Below, one piece after another: positions 41,101-49,859 of a stretch of DNA of 64,000 nt. Source of the DNA: Dillenia suffruticosa (Eukaryota > Streptophyta > Magnoliopsida > Dilleniales > Dilleniaceae). The stretch lies in the NCBI GenBank assembly GCA_033439265.1, contig JAVTVX010000016.1, positions 23,989,701 to 24,053,700 on the forward strand. The letters run 5' to 3'. How positions within the stretch are numbered: the stretch's first letter is position 1; each line of letters opens with the position of its first letter. A program made the translations under genes and the position numbers. The notes beneath the pieces were generated by a model. That model searched no databases, had not been told where the DNA came from, and saw nothing but the letters and a program-made list of their open reading frames with translations.

Positions 41101-42179
41101 CCAACTAAACATCAACAATCCGGTTTTTGTTTCTTTTTTTTCTCTTTCTAAGACTATAATTACAACTCATTGTGCTGCCATTATGCTTGGGTTTGTTAAT
41201 TGTACTTCTATTTTTATGAATAGGCATAAACGTACTAATAGTTTCTCGCACTCGCAAATCTCCGAAAAGGCCTCCCAGGAATCCAGAGATCACCTACCTT
41301 AGCGACAAACTAGCAGCAGCCCCTCTCAGCATGCAAACCATTCAATTGATATCAAAGAGAATCATACAGATTGGATTGTAGAGAACTTACAGTGAAAGCA
41401 ACAATAGCTGTTGAAAGAGCAAGAAAACCATACTTAGCCATACCCTCGGACAGGCCAACAAAAGTGTTGGCAATTCCAAACATAATCCTCCAGAGGGCAA
41501 TGCACAAGAAAAATCCTCCGGCCCCCAATAGAATCAGATAATTTCTCTTCCAGAACGCCTCAACCTGTAGCCGAACGGCTTCCCTAGACCCCGACAGGAT
41601 GGAACGAATGGCTAACAGAGGCCTTTCAGTTGCTGTTTTGGCGAGATTTCCCATCGTGAATGATCTAACTAGCTTTGAAGGAGCCCTAGAAGAGGAGAAA
41701 TGCCTGGCTCCAAGTAGCGATAATGATGAACCCTCATACTTGTTCCCATTGGGTTTAAACTCCAATGGCCAAGTAAGACCGGTAGGGTTTGACATCTTCG
41801 ATTGCAATCTCCGGGTTGCCAACGGCAGACGGATTCCGAGCGAGGGAGGAAGGAGAGTGCCATCTGGTCGGAACAGAAGACGATGCGGAGATGCATCCAA
41901 CTCCTTTACCCAGAAACGTAAGAACGGCTTCAACGGTCCCCTATAGACTTGGGACGTGCTCGTTGTCGCCGCGGCCCCATACGAACGAGAGGAAAAGTAG
42001 TGCAAGTATTGGCGACGAACAGCGTTCGGAGGCGAAGAAAAATCCTCTAGCCGATCAAAGGAAAAACCCCTGGCTTTGACCGAGAATTGCGGGTCTAAGC
42101 TATTAAGATTGTGCAATCCTCTGCGCGAGATGAGATCACCCTGCAGAATTCTTAAGAAGCTTAGCGATGGTTTGGCCAT
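22913..42179 (-). CDS. Tim21/Coa1-like mitochondrial inner-membrane protein (3 coding exons, 443 aa)
   Basis: Coding exons are 41391-42179 (263 codons), 30720-30992 (91) and 22913-23182 (89 plus stop); all joins are phase 0. The N-terminal 100 residues are Arg/Ser-rich with few acidic residues, like a mitochondrial presequence. Hydrophobic segments at about 213-236 and 248-268 are likely membrane spans. Residues about 270-400 form a conserved domain ('INPDRVYRMAMRRLNTSAGI', 'LRAYVMSGGG') that I recall from plant proteins annotated as import inner membrane translocase subunit / Tim21-like. The end (about 400-440) is an acidic-basic coiled coil. Role in protein import or respiratory-complex assembly is inferred from the fold, not shown. 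The introns (10.4 and 7.5 kb) are filled with retroelements, yet every exon is open and conserved, so the gene looks functional. The ATG at 42179 (MAKPSLSFLRI) is preferred, although the frame stays open 97 codons upstream to 42470. Confidence 0.9.
23255..23475. mobile_element. hAT-like MITE fragment
   Basis: Begins 'GGTGTAAACGAGTCAAG' and consists of dense inverted AAGCTTGA/TCAAGCTT and CTCGAGTTTGAG motifs, the style of common plant hAT non-autonomous ends. No target duplication was resolved. Confidence 0.5.
23590..23935 (+). mobile_element. L1 LINE 3' fragment
   Basis: A 78-codon frame ends with 'LWDKIVLYNSL' and 'FNDYSLEELKMDW', homologous to the C-terminal end of plant L1 ORF2 and clearly related to 36940-37213. 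It is followed by 'CTTTGGAATCGTTGTACAATC'-type tail sequence and an AT-rich end. 5' truncated. Confidence 0.75.
23936..25330. other. Intronic DNA without recognised elements
   Basis: 24300-24900 has many irregular copies of 'GCAGTTGGTTG' and 'GGTTGTTG'. Frames there are low-complexity products of this repeat, not genes. Confidence 0.5.
25933..29141 (+). mobile_element. RTE-clade LINE, copy 1, near full length
   Basis: Flanked by perfect 12-bp target duplications TGTTTCTAACAA at 25921-25932 and 29142-29153. The 5' leader matches copy 2 ('GCCATGGCCGGTTCCAA' against 'GCCACGGTCGGTCCCAA'). Decayed endonuclease sequence (26210-27000) precedes RT sequence (27700-28450) with an 'IFIDIKKAYDRVPKD' block. 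The 3' end carries 'GGTCAACCTCAGAATTTGATA' and a TTATTATTG tail. Numerous stops and frameshifts are present. A 0.2-kb RTE fragment is nested at 27274-27470. Confidence 0.88.
27274..27470 (-). mobile_element. 5'-truncated RTE fragment nested in RTE copy 1
   Basis: Reads, on the minus strand, as the last roughly 200 bp of an RTE: 'AATCCGCACAAATTAAACC', an AT-rich linker, then 'GCCGACCCCAAATATTGGG' and a TTGTTATTGTTGTTGC tail. It splits the copy-1 coding region between the AAAAATACAAAA and AATTATATAAAAAATTAG segments that are close together in copy 2. Confidence 0.8.
30720..30992 (-). CDS. Coding exon 2 of the Tim21-like gene
   Basis: Acceptor ACTAAG|GGCCTG and donor CAG|GTTCAC. The donor is weak but keeps phase and joins to exon 3. 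Encodes the first two-thirds of the conserved domain and is an island of conserved coding sequence between two LINE-filled introns. Confidence 0.92.
31646..35120 (+). mobile_element. RTE-clade LINE, copy 2, near full length
   Basis: 12-bp target duplications TGACAATGTTTG lie at 31634-31645 and 35121-35132, and the 3' end is the RTE-typical TTGTTGTTGT run. Endonuclease sequence at 32062-32950 includes a 'MCLQKTKWVREKARVVEAYG' block and 'VSVYVPQIG'. RT at 33295-34150 includes 'QFGFMPWRSTTEAIHLLRHL'. The usual FADD catalytic box is FAND here, and in-frame stops break the frame at least six times. The 160 bases before 31808 have no counterpart in copy 1. Antisense to the host gene. Confidence 0.9.
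34865..34925. repeat. TA/TTTATA-rich microsatellite in the RTE 3' UTR
   Basis: TATTTATA heptamer-like units grading into a pure TA run, within the 3' untranslated part of RTE copy 2. Confidence 0.9.
36940..37213 (+). mobile_element. L1 LINE 3' tail with poly(A)
   Basis: Homologous to 23700-23935 ('CTTTGG.ATAAGATTGTTTTATA', 'AATGATTATAGTTT.GA'). Ends 'TTTCTATCC' followed by a pure A tract at about 37205-37215. 5' truncated and antisense to the host gene. Confidence 0.8.
37894..38500 (-). repeat. 3' LTR of the chromovirus remnant
   Basis: TG...CA ends with an adjacent polypurine tract. Contains an adjacent (CT)n/(GA)n inverted pair at about 38381-38420. Its last 150 bp match 40230-40384 in opposite orientation. 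Confidence 0.85.
37894..39718 (-). mobile_element. Ty3/gypsy chromovirus remnant: integrase end plus 3' LTR
   Basis: On the minus strand: zinc-finger and catalytic integrase sequence (39650-39110, with a 'CLTCQQVKIEHQRPGALLEP' start block and 'PFEALYGRKCRTPFCW'), the C-terminal 'FEVGDEVFLKVSP' block (38976-38764), a polypurine tract AAAGGGGGAAGAA, then a 607-bp LTR that starts TGTAAGACC at 38500 and ends CGTCACA at 37894. The family looks Tekay/Del-like. The copy is truncated upstream of integrase and carries a few breaks. Confidence 0.85.
39719..40780 (+). mobile_element. Second chromovirus piece: truncated LTR, primer site, gag start
   Basis: 39719-40384 is LTR sequence ending GGATCGTCACA, followed by 'TTGGTATAAGAGACCAAG', close to the TGGTATCAGAGC primer site for initiator tRNA-Met. 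The start of gag (from 40522, an 'MVRTKRLDEIPPE' start) follows. It is in head-to-head orientation with the integrase/LTR piece to its left. The LTR keeps about 490 bp that the other LTR lacks. It is a fossil fragment. Confidence 0.75.
41391..42179 (-). CDS. Coding exon 1 of the Tim21-like gene
   Basis: Runs from ATG (42179) to ACT|GTAAGT, a near-consensus donor. Encodes the presequence-like region, a long poorly conserved linker and both hydrophobic segments. Confidence 0.92.
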
Positions 42180-42480
42180 TCGACTCTTCACCGGCCAGAA
42201 ACTCGCATTTATTTGGAAAATGAGGAAAGGGATCGCCGAGCTCTTATGCTCATGTGAGCAACAAATGCATTTCGGAAATGTAATAAGACAACGCTTTTCA
42301 ATAACCCTTTTAAGACCTTGGAGGCGATGCAGTGTAATGTAGCTTTTCTTTTCTCCGTCCACAATAAGAGTTGCACCCCAATTATATGTTTTGAGCCATG
42401 GTTTTTTATAAACCCTAAAACATTTAATTTTTATAAAATTTTTAATTTTATAAGATAAATTAGTTATCATGACTACCGAT
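42180..42480 (-). promoter_or_regulatory. Upstream region of the Tim21-like gene with a telo-box
   Basis: AAACCCTAA at 42410-42418 (plus strand) is a telo-box, an element common in promoters of plant ribosomal and mitochondrial housekeeping genes, about 230 bases upstream of the ATG. The functional role is inferred. Confidence 0.4.
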
Positions 42481-42539
42481 GCATAACTCTTTATTAATTT
42501 CTTTTCTTATCCCCAAATGAATCTACATTTATTTATAAA

Positions 42540-42930
42540 AGAAAAGTAGTTTAGGAATTCAAGATTCATAATTTACAATTTAGGAGTCATGGTTTATGGT
42601 TTACAACTAAAATCTCACAATTCTCTTTGTAGAGTCTATCATTTGGTGTTTATGATTTATTGTTCATGGTTCAAGTTCACGGTTTAAGGTTTTAGATTTG
42701 AGATTTGCATTCTTCACCTACGTTCAAGTTTTAGACTCTATATATAGGATTGACGATTTACTTTCATGATTAATGATTTTGATTTAAAATTTTATGTTCA
42801 GACTTTAGATTTTGTGTTTTACGTTTTAAATAGTTTATCGTTTAAGATTAAGGATTTAACATTTAGCTTTTAGAGTTTTTGGATTTTAGGATTTGTAAGG
42901 GTTATAATACAGGATTTATGTAATATCCTA
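42540..42930. repeat. Degenerate TTTAGG-like repeat block
   Basis: Built from variants such as GGTTTATGGTTTACA, GGTTTAAGGTTTTAGA, TTTAGATTTTG and TTTAGGATTTG at a loose 7-10-base period, like a decayed plant telomere-type (TTTAGGG) array. No gene. Confidence 0.6.
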
Positions 42931-43246
42931 AAATTTTCATATTGGTGTCTTTAGGATGAAGGTGGTGTACATGAAGATTAAGGATGCTACTCGGCTTACT
43001 TTTTGGAGGTTTAGAGTTCCAAGTCAGGTTGTTGGTTGTATTCTTGTTGGCGCTTTGGCCTTCACTTTGAAGAGTCGGGGCAACATCGTTCTCATTGGAG
43101 AATGTTTTGCAACCCCTTTGGAATGGGAGGATATATATATGGATGGTTTTAGGGTATTGAAAAACCTATAATTCTACAAATTTGCACAAAGTACTCCATG
43201 GAACTTTTGCAAACTCATAAATAATAACTCTAATTGTGCTTCTATA

Positions 43247-43378
43247 CACGAAATTGTGGTTTCAAAATCGCACATCAATAAACATTTTTTTTTGTAGTTT
43301 TCGATATTGGGCGGTGGTCAATCCAAGATATCAAAAAAAATATTTATTGATGTGCGATTTTGAAACCACAATTTTGTG
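43247..43378. repeat. Large imperfect palindrome, arms about 47 bp
   Basis: Left arm 43247-43293 and right arm 43332-43378 are inverted copies around 'TTGTGGTTTCAAAATCGCAC' with about a 38-base loop. The right arm is the start of the unclassified repeat at 43345-44590, so the left arm is an inverted duplicate of that repeat's end plus its flank. Confidence 0.9.
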
Positions 43379-44590
43379 CAAATATATTTTAGTCAAGTGT
43401 TGTGTATAATGATGAGTTCAAGTATCATTCCCATAAAAATATTTTATATTACCAAATATAATTGAATTTAATCTAAATTAAACAAATCGAATTAAAATTG
43501 CAAAGATATTAAAGAAAACTAAAATCAGAATATGAAAACATTAATCGATATAAAACCCTAATTTGATAAAAACCCTAAGATATCGATTCATCTATTTTAA
43601 TCTTTTACATGATTGAATCCTTTTAAATCTCTAAATTCTTTGGCTATTGAGTTATTGATAATGAAAGCAGATTTCTCAAATTTAGATTCATCCAATAGTA
43701 CTGCAATGAATCTCTAATGCGACTAATCAAAATTCAATAGTCATACAATTTTGATTATCGGATTTCATTAAATTCTGTGAAAATCTGTAATCTAAAGTTT
43801 CTCCCTAAATACTCACACATGAAATTAATTCAATGATCATACTTATAATTTTATATAAATTTTATTGTTCGGACTAATATCTTACAATTATATAGGTCAT
43901 ACATACAATTAATTTTAGATCATACAAAACGCAAATCTATACGTTCTGAAATATTAAAGTCAATAATAAAATATTATAAAACAATAATCATGCCAACAAA
44001 ACTCAAGAGAAGAAAATAAATGAACCCATGTAATTAATTAAAAATAATTTATTGAGTTTTAGGAATAAAAGAAATTAGTTAAATATTAAAAAGAACATTA
44101 CAATCCTTCTTGCATGAGTATGTGATGGAAGGTGGCGGCTAGGGTTTGTGAAAACAAAAGGTAAAAGTCATGGGAGAAGGATGTTGGAGTCGTGAATGAT
44201 GATGCTGCCTATCTTAGTGTTGTATTTATAGGAATAAAAACCCTAAAAGAATTTAAAAATTTTATGTTTGACTTTTATTTGAAAACTTGTTGTTCTTGGG
44301 ATGATAAGAATCTCTTGCTTCCCCATAAATTTGAAAACTTCTTTTTTATCTTGATTCTTGAATATTTTCTAAAACTATCAAAAACTTAGTTTCCAAATTT
44401 TCAATAGCTAGTTTCTTTTTTCACCAAGGGAATTGACTTCCAGCACTGTAGTAACTTTGGACCAATTTTTGAATATGTTTATAACTGAATCAACCTTTGG
44501 TCTCTTATAGGATTTGTAGGCCTCGAAATATTTTTTCCAAACCATAAGAATCATCTCAATCATCTCAATCATCTAGTCCAAAATTTAAAA
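43345..44590. repeat. Unclassified 1.3-1.4 kb dispersed repeat, copy 1, truncated
   Basis: Aligns over most of its length with 52347-53750 in the same orientation, for example 'TGATGAGTTCAAGTATCATTC', 'TTTTATATTACCAAATAT' and 'AATCTCTTGCTTCCCCATAA'. Non-coding, AT-rich. The right end is cut at the telomere-like repeat. Confidence 0.85.
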
Positions 44591-44591
44591 A

Positions 44592-44625
44592 GTAAACCCT
44601 AAACTCTAAACCCTAAACCCTAGCC
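44592..44625. repeat. Short interstitial telomere-like repeat
   Basis: About four copies of AAACCCT and its variant AAACTCT in a row, at the junction between the truncated unclassified repeat and a truncated gypsy LTR. Confidence 0.85.
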
Positions 44626-45262
44626 ATCAGTCGATCTTGGTTAATGAGACCTACAAAAAACCATCGGAGGGTATTTCGACGGAGGAGATTCTGACATCAA
44701 GTTAGATAACTATTTTTGAAAAGAGAGATAGATTGAAAAGGAGTTCTATTATATTTTTGTATGCTATGGATAAGTTTCGAGAGCATACCTGGCTTGTTGG
44801 ATTAATGATGTATATATATAGTTTCTGTGTATGAGTTTCATATGCATTTGGAGTGTTAAAACCCTAATTTCTTTATAGAACTGTCCCAAGATTATAATAA
44901 TCATAGTGAGAGATTCCCAAAAATTTAAAATACTATTATACAAGTAAATTCAGATCACCAAAGATTCCTTTCCGCTTTGACAGTACTCAAAGGTTTCTTT
45001 CCCAATTACAGGAGGTTGTCTCCGTATTTTAAGAGAAAGTGAATATTATCTTTAGCCAAACAGTGGCACCGAGCATTGAGAAAATTTGAGAGTCGATTAG
45101 GCAGCTACTGAGAAGGGTCTGGTCACTATGCACTAAGAGAATGGATCTTGCCCACCCACCTGGAAGATAAATTCCATATTGACGACACACTTTGCTATGC
45201 TCATTGGGCTATAGATTTGAAGGGCCTCAAGCCTCAGGATAATGGGCCTTTGTAATGTTCCA
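44626..45262 (-). repeat. 3' LTR of the large gypsy fossil, end missing
   Basis: Starts TGGAACATTAC at 45262 and aligns with the 5' LTR to about 44630, where the last 60-odd bases are absent and telomere-like repeat begins. Confidence 0.85.
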
Positions 45263-45539
45263 TCACTTTTTGCGGAGTCCTGGTGTTGTTTCATAGGAAA
45301 AGTTTCAGGAGTAACATTAAACTGATAAAAATTCAAAAAAATGATAGTATGCATCATTAAATACGAAACGGACTGCTTTAATTCCCACGAATCGTCTCTG
45401 ATACGCTTTATAAGACATGATGTCCAATTGGTTCGTATACTATCGTGTCTCCATTTCAACGGTTTTTACTTTCGCATGGAAAGACAATCTGTGAGTTAAT
45501 CCCTTTGAAATTCCCAAGCAATACTCAGAGAGGAAGAAT

Positions 45540-48500
45540 CAAGTTAAAGATGGCTAAGGGCTCATCGTCGTGGGCTCATCGTCGTGGGCTCATCTGGGTA
45601 TTAACGACATTACAAGTGTCATGACAAAGGAGGAACTACAGGGCATCCAGAACGGCATGCTGTTAAGGGACGATTATGTCCTTTGGTCAGCTACGAATGA
45701 AGACAGGGCCAACAAGGCAACAAAAACCCGTGTTCCAATTTATAAATAATGTGTCAGGTATGGCTTAAAGGTGCTGTACGTTGGCAATATTGCCCGAGTC
45801 TTGATCTATTGGAACATTTTTCTGACGATACTGATTCCTAGTGCTTGGCACTTGGTGGTTGCAATGATGTTGTTAATGAGTTTTTGTCGCATTTGTTTCG
45901 ATTTCAAAATTTTGGCATCAGTGTTCTCTCTTAAGAGATACGCTCATGGGGGTCCCACAGAAGGGTGGTTTTGCATGCAAACTAAACTGGAATCTAACCG
46001 GGAGTTCCTATATAAGGAGACTGTTATTCAACTAGAGGAGAGGGGTGAATAGTTGAATATTGATTTTTTAAAGCTTTTTGAAACTTAAAAACAATGTAAC
46101 AGTAAATAAGAAACAAATATAAAGGACACAAAGAATTTTAATAGTGGTTCCACCAAACCGGTATACGTCTACTCTCAGACTCCCTTTGGATTTTTCACTA
46201 AATATTTAGTTTACAAACTTGATTACAAATTCAAGTTTAACCTCATACAGTGTTACCCCTAAACACTATAATTCAATCTTAGTTAGACTGAATTTTAACT
46301 TTTCTAGACTTAAAGCAATGTCACACACTTCTTAATCTTTAACACTTGACTTAATCGATAAAATGAATGTCAAGAATTTGAGACTTGCTTTTCTTAGATT
46401 TGAAAGTGTGTAAAATTAATTGAGACACTTAATACAATTTTGAGAATTTTAAAGTGCACAAAAATGTAAATATTCAAAAAGAGCTTTCAATTCAAGTCAT
46501 ATCTCGTAACCCCCCTGTTTTTCTTCTTCTCATTATTTATTAAGGCATTAAATAGATCTATTGAGGGTTGGTAGTGGTTGTTACATCTGAACGTTGCGCA
46601 TTTAATTTTCACCATTACAGCTTCTGCAACTGTTCCTTCTTTCGCATTGAATCTTCATTCTTTTGATAGGTGCATCTTTTAAATAGGCAAATCAGACTTT
46701 GTTTGTACTGCATTCGAATGTTACTTTTGATAGAAAATGAAATATTTCAGAAATCGAAGAAATAAGACGTCCGTTAGGTTAAAAAATATTCCCAGATCTG
46801 ATTTCTGACACACGCAAGTCAACAAGTCCATTGTGGATATCAACTTGAATTTGAATCATTCTTAGTGTATTTCTATGCGAATAGGTCGACAAGATACTAT
46901 TCCAGGTCGACAAGGAACTATGGTAAACAAAATTGGTAGACATGTGATTTTAATTTGTCGATATGTTCATATGTGTCGACAAGTTTTCAACCATGTCGAT
47001 GTGTAATATTTCAAACTTTGTGAAGAGTCGGTCATTTAAGTGCATCGACATGTTCTTATTCATATAATAAATTGATCGATGTGTGGCAGTCAATTGATCG
47101 ATGTGCATATGCTGTGTCGATAAGATGATAATGGGTCGACGTGTGTCTTAATGAGCAGACACTCACTAGGTTGACATATCTAATAATATACATTGACATG
47201 CTATTATATAAATTTTGATTGGTGGATATGAGTAATTTAATTTGTCGATATGTTTATACATGTCAACTAAACTTTTACTATGTCGATGTGCGTTTGTTTC
47301 ATAAACATAATAAACGAGTCCACATATGTTCATCAAGGGTTGATGGATCACTGTTTATTTATTGAATTGGTCGACGTGTCTGAGTAAATTGATTGATATA
47401 TTTTAGATAGGTCGACAAGCATAGTAACAGGTTGAAGTGTGTGTTTCTGACTCAAGTGTCATCAGATTGATGTGTCTAACCAATAGGTTGATGTGTTACT
47501 AATTGGACTTTGAATTAGTCGACATGAAATATGAAATTGGTGGACATGACACTATTTAGGTTGATGTGCTGCAAATCAGGTTGATGTGTTTTTAGAAATT
47601 AGGTTGATGTCTATGGAAAATAGGTTGATGTGTCACCGTTCACAAAAGCAATTGGTTGATGTGTGGAGGTAAATTGGTCGATATGTCACTATTCCTATAG
47701 TTTCATGTCTACAAGATTTGTGCTCAGATCGATGTGTTGGAATGTCTAATCTATATGACATTCATTGTTTAGGTCGATGTGTGTGATTGTATAGGTGGAA
47801 GTGTTTAGACATATATTTTTATAGAAAACATTTAGCTTAGGTCAACAAGAACATCAAACGGGTCAATGTATGTGTATGTGAGTGTCTCAAGTCGATATAT
47901 TTTCAAAGCAAGTCGACCTGTACTGTAGACTTCTGAATTTTCTAATTGTCTTCTTATTTTCTCGAACTATTTTTTTCTAACATTTTATCATCAAAACTCT
48001 ACTAAATCAACAGAGACTATTGATAACAGTTGGATGCACAAGTACTTCTTTTTGAAGTTCTTGAACAAGGACCTGATGCCCATACTACCGGGGGCCGATG
48101 AGGAACCGTTTTTTGGATTAAAGACTTCTCAACCTTCTTGGCATTCAAGATTCATTCGTTCGGTTGGTGGTTTCTACAAAGCCAAGGATCGGCGCATTTG
48201 GGTAGAGGTCCTCTTAGTCAATGAAATGCTGGCTCTTGCCGGTTTGTTATTTGGAGAGAAGAGGAAGATCGAGAGATCTCTCCTGGTAGTGGCTATCCTT
48301 GCTTCTCCTAAGGAAGAAGATCTTGAGGTGATTACTTTAGACAAACAAATGAGACCCGGGTCAAAGAGAAGGGCTACAAAAGCGGAAAGATCGTCTAATA
48401 CAGGTGTCAATATTGTTCCCCTCTCGTCCCTGGTCTAGAAGAAAAGGAGAGTTCAAAGATCAAGTTCATCAAGCAAGGTCATAAGAGGGAGCAAAGAGTA

Positions 48501-49720
48501 GGAACCTTGAAGTGCACCGAGGGTAGTCAGGACCGAGGACTTTAAGTTCGAAGCTTGGAGGGATCGAAGGTTTGAGCAGAGTACCCAGACAATGAGGATG
48601 TCAAGGAGAGAGAAAATGAAGGAAATGAACAGGAAGGAGGTGAGGAGGTTAAGGGTTGCCTCCTCGAAAACCCTAAGGAGGGAAGAAAGGGGGTATAGGG
48701 AGAAGGTACTAGGGATCTGGAAGGTGTCCCTCCAAAGATGATTGGGGAGCCTGACACAGGACCTTCTTTTATTGTTCCCTTGATATTGGACAAACAAAGG
48801 ATGTCCGGGAGAATTGCTCTTCCTCCTTTCATTCCTAATTCGTCCTTTAATGGTAAGAGGGGACAAAGGGAGTGAGAAACTATAGCGATTACATTATAGT
48901 TACATTAATGGCAATAAGGCGAGGCAGATAGTGGAACGAGTGGATTTCCATCATTCCAATTTGGAGTTGAATAAGCTGTCTCTCGAGTAGCTCGATGAGG
49001 CTATTATATTCTCAGAGCTTACGGTACGACTGCCTTGTAATTTGCTTGTGCCCCTGGTCTCTGTATGTGACTACTCTTGTTTTGTATGGGCTATTATCTT
49101 GGTAAAGTTTCAAAGGCTAAGAAGAGAGCAGACGATAGACCATCTAAAGCACATGGATGACCATATGGGTGCAGAGGTGTCTCGGTTGCAGGATGTTTTG
49201 TCACAAAGAGAGAAGGAGATCAAGCAGGAGAGGGCATCTGCGGTTGCTCTGAACGCTCGAAATGAGGAGGTGGAACGGCTAAAAGCTGAGCGGGATATAA
49301 TGCTTCAACAGTGCAAGGTGGTCTTCAATAGGTGTGAAAAGTTAGAGGCGAAGGCCATGGTGTGTGAGGTATGTCTACAAACCACGCAAAGGCTAGTTGA
49401 GATGCACGATTGAGCCCTGAGGGTTGTTGAACAGAAAATAGTGGAACTAGGGGAGACCATCATGAGGACTATCAACAAGCATATGTGCTCGGCATAGGTG
49501 GAGTGAGAACCTTTGGTGTGCCAAGGAGATTATCGACCAGGCAGAGCTGTTGGGGGCTATGCCCTTAGATATGGATAGGGTTGGCCCTGAAGTGCCCAAT
49601 TGCGAACTTATAATCATTCCCATGGGTGAGATTCCTTTGGAAGCGATAGATGAGAATGCTATGGTCGATGCGCCTCAAGCCAATTTAGAGTCTCAAACTC
49701 TTCCATCTTCTACCCCTCCT
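45540..49720 (+). mobile_element. Fossil antisense ORF of the Tat-like element
   Basis: Plus-strand coding sequence lies opposite to gag, between the deleted pol region and the 3' LTR. Its first part (45560-46015) resembles the plant retroelement-associated domain with 'SAWHLVVAMM' and 'FSLKRYAHG..EGWFCMQ'. The later part has a long coiled coil (49100-49410). A solo LTR inserted at 46022-48012 splits it. Tat-lineage gypsy elements are known to carry an extra antisense ORF at this position. It carries several breaks. Assignment to a named domain is tentative. Confidence 0.6.
46022..48012 (-). mobile_element. Solo LTR (1991 bp) with RTCGAC-motif array
   Basis: Has TG...CA ends (TGTTATTCAAC at the left, TAAATCAACA at the right) and perfect 5-bp target duplications GAGAC at 46017-46021 and 48013-48017. 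Read on the minus strand it starts TGTTGATTTAGTAG and ends with 'CTATTCACCCCTCTCC', a hallmark of some large plant copia LTRs. About 46870-47930 holds dozens of GTCGA(C/T)/GTTGA(C/T) motifs every 15-40 bases. No internal region or second LTR flanks it. Confidence 0.88.
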
Positions 49721-49859
49721 TAATTGTAGTCTCTGTACTCTTCTAACTTAACTTTTTCCATTGTCTTCTTTTGGCCCAAGAGGATTAATGAAAAAATTCG
49801 ATTGTTTTATTGTGAGCCAGCATTTAAAACTTTATGTTTATAGTACCTTTCATTGCTAT

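Larger units (their letters stand above)
30993..41390 (-). other. Intron 1 of the Tim21-like gene (10.4 kb, transposon-filled)
   Basis: Holds an L1 fragment split by a nearly full-length RTE, an L1 tail at 36940-37213, and head-to-head chromovirus pieces at 37894-40780. Stretches at 30993-31600, 35640-36930, 37214-37890 and 40790-41390 look like ordinary intron with nothing recognised. Confidence 0.88.

Noticed and set aside
46870-47930. Considered as a CRISPR-like or satellite array because of regularly recurring GTCGAC words
   Set aside because: Spacing is irregular and repeats are only 6-10 bases; the region lies inside a solo LTR of a plant genome.
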